Assembly (NCBI GenBank): GCA_048296855.1
Contig: CP182631.1
Direction: 5' to 3' (one strand)
DNA: 64,000 nt
Origin: Pseudocolwellia sp048296855
Lineage (GTDB): Bacteria > Pseudomonadota > Gammaproteobacteria > Enterobacterales > Alteromonadaceae
The translations under genes were made by a program, and so were the position numbers. This document shows, one piece after another, positions 62,602-64,000 of the stretch; the stretch's first letter is position 1; every line of letters starts with the position of its first letter. Under the pieces are notes generated by a model that did not search any database, was not told the origin of the DNA, and saw nothing but the letters and a program-made list of their open reading frames with translations.

Positions 62602-63780
62602 TTAAAGTGATTGTATTTGATCGAAAACCTCTTTTAATACTTTGCAAGTTTTTGATATTTCATTGTTTTTTAATGTTGGGTGAACTAAGAACATTAATGA
62701 TGTTTCACCAAGAATTTGAGCGTTTTTAAGGGAGTTTTTAGGTAAATAGGGGGTATTTTCAAAAGCCTTTTCTTTATAAACCTCTGAACAGCTCCCTGTA
62801 TAACAGGGCACTCCGAGTTCTGTTATCGCACTAATAATTTTATCTCTACTCCATGCATTAGGTAATTTTTCAGGAGTTATCGTAATGTAACATTTATAAA
62901 AAGCGTGTTCGATATAATCAGGTATGTTGGGGACATTAATAAAGTTATAGCTCTCGCACACTTTAAAAATTTCTTTCGCATATTGTGTTCTGATTTTTGT
63001 CCATTGCGGCATGCGTTTTACTTGTATACGACCAATAGCCGATTGCATTTCAGTGAGACGCCAATTGGTACCAAAGGATTCATGTAACCACCGATATCCG
63101 GGAGGATGTTCGGTTTCGTATACGGCTTGATACGATTTTCCGTGATCTTTAAAAGCCCATGCTTTACGCCATAATTTTTCATTATTTGTTGTAAGCATGC
63201 CTCCTTCGCCACCTGTCGTCATTATTTTGTCCTGGCAGAAAGACCAAGCACCGATATGGCCAATACTACCAACAGAACGGCCCTTATACTTTGCTCCGTG
63301 AGCTTGCGCACAATCTTCAATTACAAACAGGTTATGTGTTTCGGCTAATGCCATAATGTCGTCCATTTCACATGGCCAACCAGCAAGATGTACGCAAATT
63401 ATGGCTTTGGTTTTATCGGTTAATACCGTCGAAATTGTTGGAGCGCTAATGTTCTGATTATCAAGCTCTACATCTGCAAACACTGGCGTTGCGCCTGCAT
63501 TTACAATACTACTAATAGATGCAATGAAGGTTCTTGAAGTAACAATAACTTCATCACCGTGCCCAATATTTAAAGCGTGTAATGCGAGATCTAATGCGAG
63601 AGTTCCGTTAGCAAGGGCTACCGCGTATTTACAGTCGGTATAAGCTGCAAATTCGGTTTCAAACTTTCTTCCTTCGTCTCCTGTCCAATAATTTACTTTA
63701 TTAGAAGCAAGTACCTTAGATACTGCTGTTATCTCTTCTTCTGTAAAATTAGGCCAAGGTGAAAACTCAGTATTTAGCAC
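62602..63780 (-). CDS. DegT/DnrJ/EryC1/StrS family sugar aminotransferase
   Basis: 392 residues from a GTG with AGGA 7 nt upstream. PLP enzyme that aminates keto-sugar nucleotides: ANGTLALDLALHALNIGHGDEVIVTSRTFIAS region, VIEDCAQAHGAKYKGR, and SFCQDKIMTTGGEGGML with the probable PLP lysine. Probable partner of the dehydratase, acting at C4. An acetyltransferase gene ends 8 nt upstream on the same strand. Confidence 0.92.
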   Translation of the reverse strand: MLNTEFSPWPNFTEEEITAVSKVLASNKVNYWTGDEGRKFETEFAAYTDCKYAVALANGTLALDLALHALNIGHGDEVIVTSRTFIASISSIVNAGATPVFADVELDNQNISAPTISTVLTDKTKAIICVHLAGWPCEMDDIMALAETHNLFVIEDCAQAHGAKYKGRSVGSIGHIGAWSFCQDKIMTTGGEGGMLTTNNEKLWRKAWAFKDHGKSYQAVYETEHPPGYRWLHESFGTNWRLTEMQSAIGRIQVKRMPQWTKIRTQYAKEIFKVCESYNFINVPNIPDYIEHAFYKCYITITPEKLPNAWSRDKIISAITELGVPCYTGSCSEVYKEKAFENTPYLPKNSLKNAQILGETSLMFLVHPTLKNNEISKTCKVLKEVFDQIQSL

Positions 63781-63788
63781 GATTTTTC

Positions 63789-64000
63789 CTATAAATTATT
63801 TTTTGATGGAATAGATTTTTTAAAAACAGCAGGTACACCAGCGTATAGCGAATTTTTTTGTGTTGCTTTAATAATGCTTGAGCCGGCTGCAACTTGTGTA
63901 TTGGGTGCCAGTGCAATGCTTTCTATAACGGATGCTCCAATACCAATCCATGAACGCTCACCAACGGTGACTCCTCCAGCAATATTTACTCCTGGGGATA
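63789..64000 (-). CDS. Hexapeptide-repeat acetyltransferase, C-terminal part (cut by window end)
   Basis: About 69 residues read to a TAG at 63789. The start lies beyond base 64000. Left-handed beta-helix repeats are visible: VNIAGGVTVGERSWIGIGASVIES, ALAPNTQVAAGSSIIKATQ and SLYAGVPAVFKKS, the pattern of PglD/NeuD-like sugar O/N-acetyltransferases. With the aminotransferase and dehydratase it suggests UDP-N,N'-diacetylbacillosamine or a related diamino sugar. Confidence 0.82.
   Translation of the reverse strand, partial: SPGVNIAGGVTVGERSWIGIGASVIESIALAPNTQVAAGSSIIKATQKNSLYAGVPAVFKKSIPSKNNL

Noticed and set aside
1..64000. tRNA, rRNA, CRISPR array, phage or complete IS element
   Set aside because: No cloverleaf or rRNA sequence, no regularly spaced repeats, no integrase or transposase found on reading the window.

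Overview
The window is AT-rich chromosomal DNA from a marine Gammaproteobacterium. The order ctaD-ctaG-ctaE-SURF1-ctaA-ctaB-sco, the RNase PH/PyrE pair, a ComF/BioH/NfuA neighbourhood and algal-polysaccharide genes are what I would expect of an Alteromonadales member such as a Colwellia/Thalassotalea-like genus. That placement is inference from gene content and protein appearance, not from a database search. I saw no rRNA, tRNA, CRISPR array, phage or intact insertion sequence.

Layout. 1-6.9 kb: aa3-type cytochrome c oxidase (subunit I cut by the window start, subunit III) with its copper and heme assembly factors. 6.9-17.1 kb: housekeeping and small genes (NodB-type deacetylase, GNAT, NfuA, M14 peptidase, ComF, BioH, a putative flagellar-derived mini-protein next to an HExxH protein, PyrE, RNase PH). 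17.3-37.6 kb: a complete-looking catecholate siderophore locus. One minus-strand operon, entC-entE-entB-entA-entD(PPTase), makes and activates 2,3-dihydroxybenzoate (DHB). A divergent MFS gene probably exports the product. A TonB receptor, a Fes-type esterase and a PepSY/DUF3649/DUF3325 inner-membrane set handle return and iron release. An MbtH-like protein and a 2432-residue C-A-T-C-A-T-TE synthetase assemble the product. Its second adenylation domain carries the serine code of EntF; the first has a code I cannot match. The predicted product is therefore an oligomeric DHB-X-Ser lactone, not enterobactin. Two Fur-box-like sites lie in the two divergent promoter regions.

37.8-39.7 kb: a lipoprotein and YicC. 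39.8-52.4 kb: a polysaccharide/oligosaccharide utilisation locus with a GH117-like enzyme, a XylR-type (LacI-like sensor plus AraC HTH) regulator, uronate isomerase, GH2, GH29, KduI and a DctPQM TRAP transporter, followed by a convergent TonB receptor. The upstream regions of the GH117 gene and of the uxaC operon share a TTAAT-N-TGCA element repeated with the same 19-nt spacing, a candidate operator for the regulator. 55.3-60.5 kb: AsmA-like DUF748 protein, PLP-dependent deaminase-like enzyme, BolA, and a periplasmic protein with an MltA/3D-like end. 60.5-64 kb: a WbpM/PglF-type dehydratase, a DegT aminotransferase and the end of a hexapeptide acetyltransferase, a probable UDP-bacillosamine-type amino-sugar cassette.

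Two families of short dispersed repeats run through the intergenic spaces. One is an approximately 200-bp element with terminal inverted repeats, in two full copies and at least one end fragment; the other is a 57-71-bp repeat in two copies. The right end of one 200-bp copy supplies the stop codon of pyrE, and an end fragment supplies that of entA.
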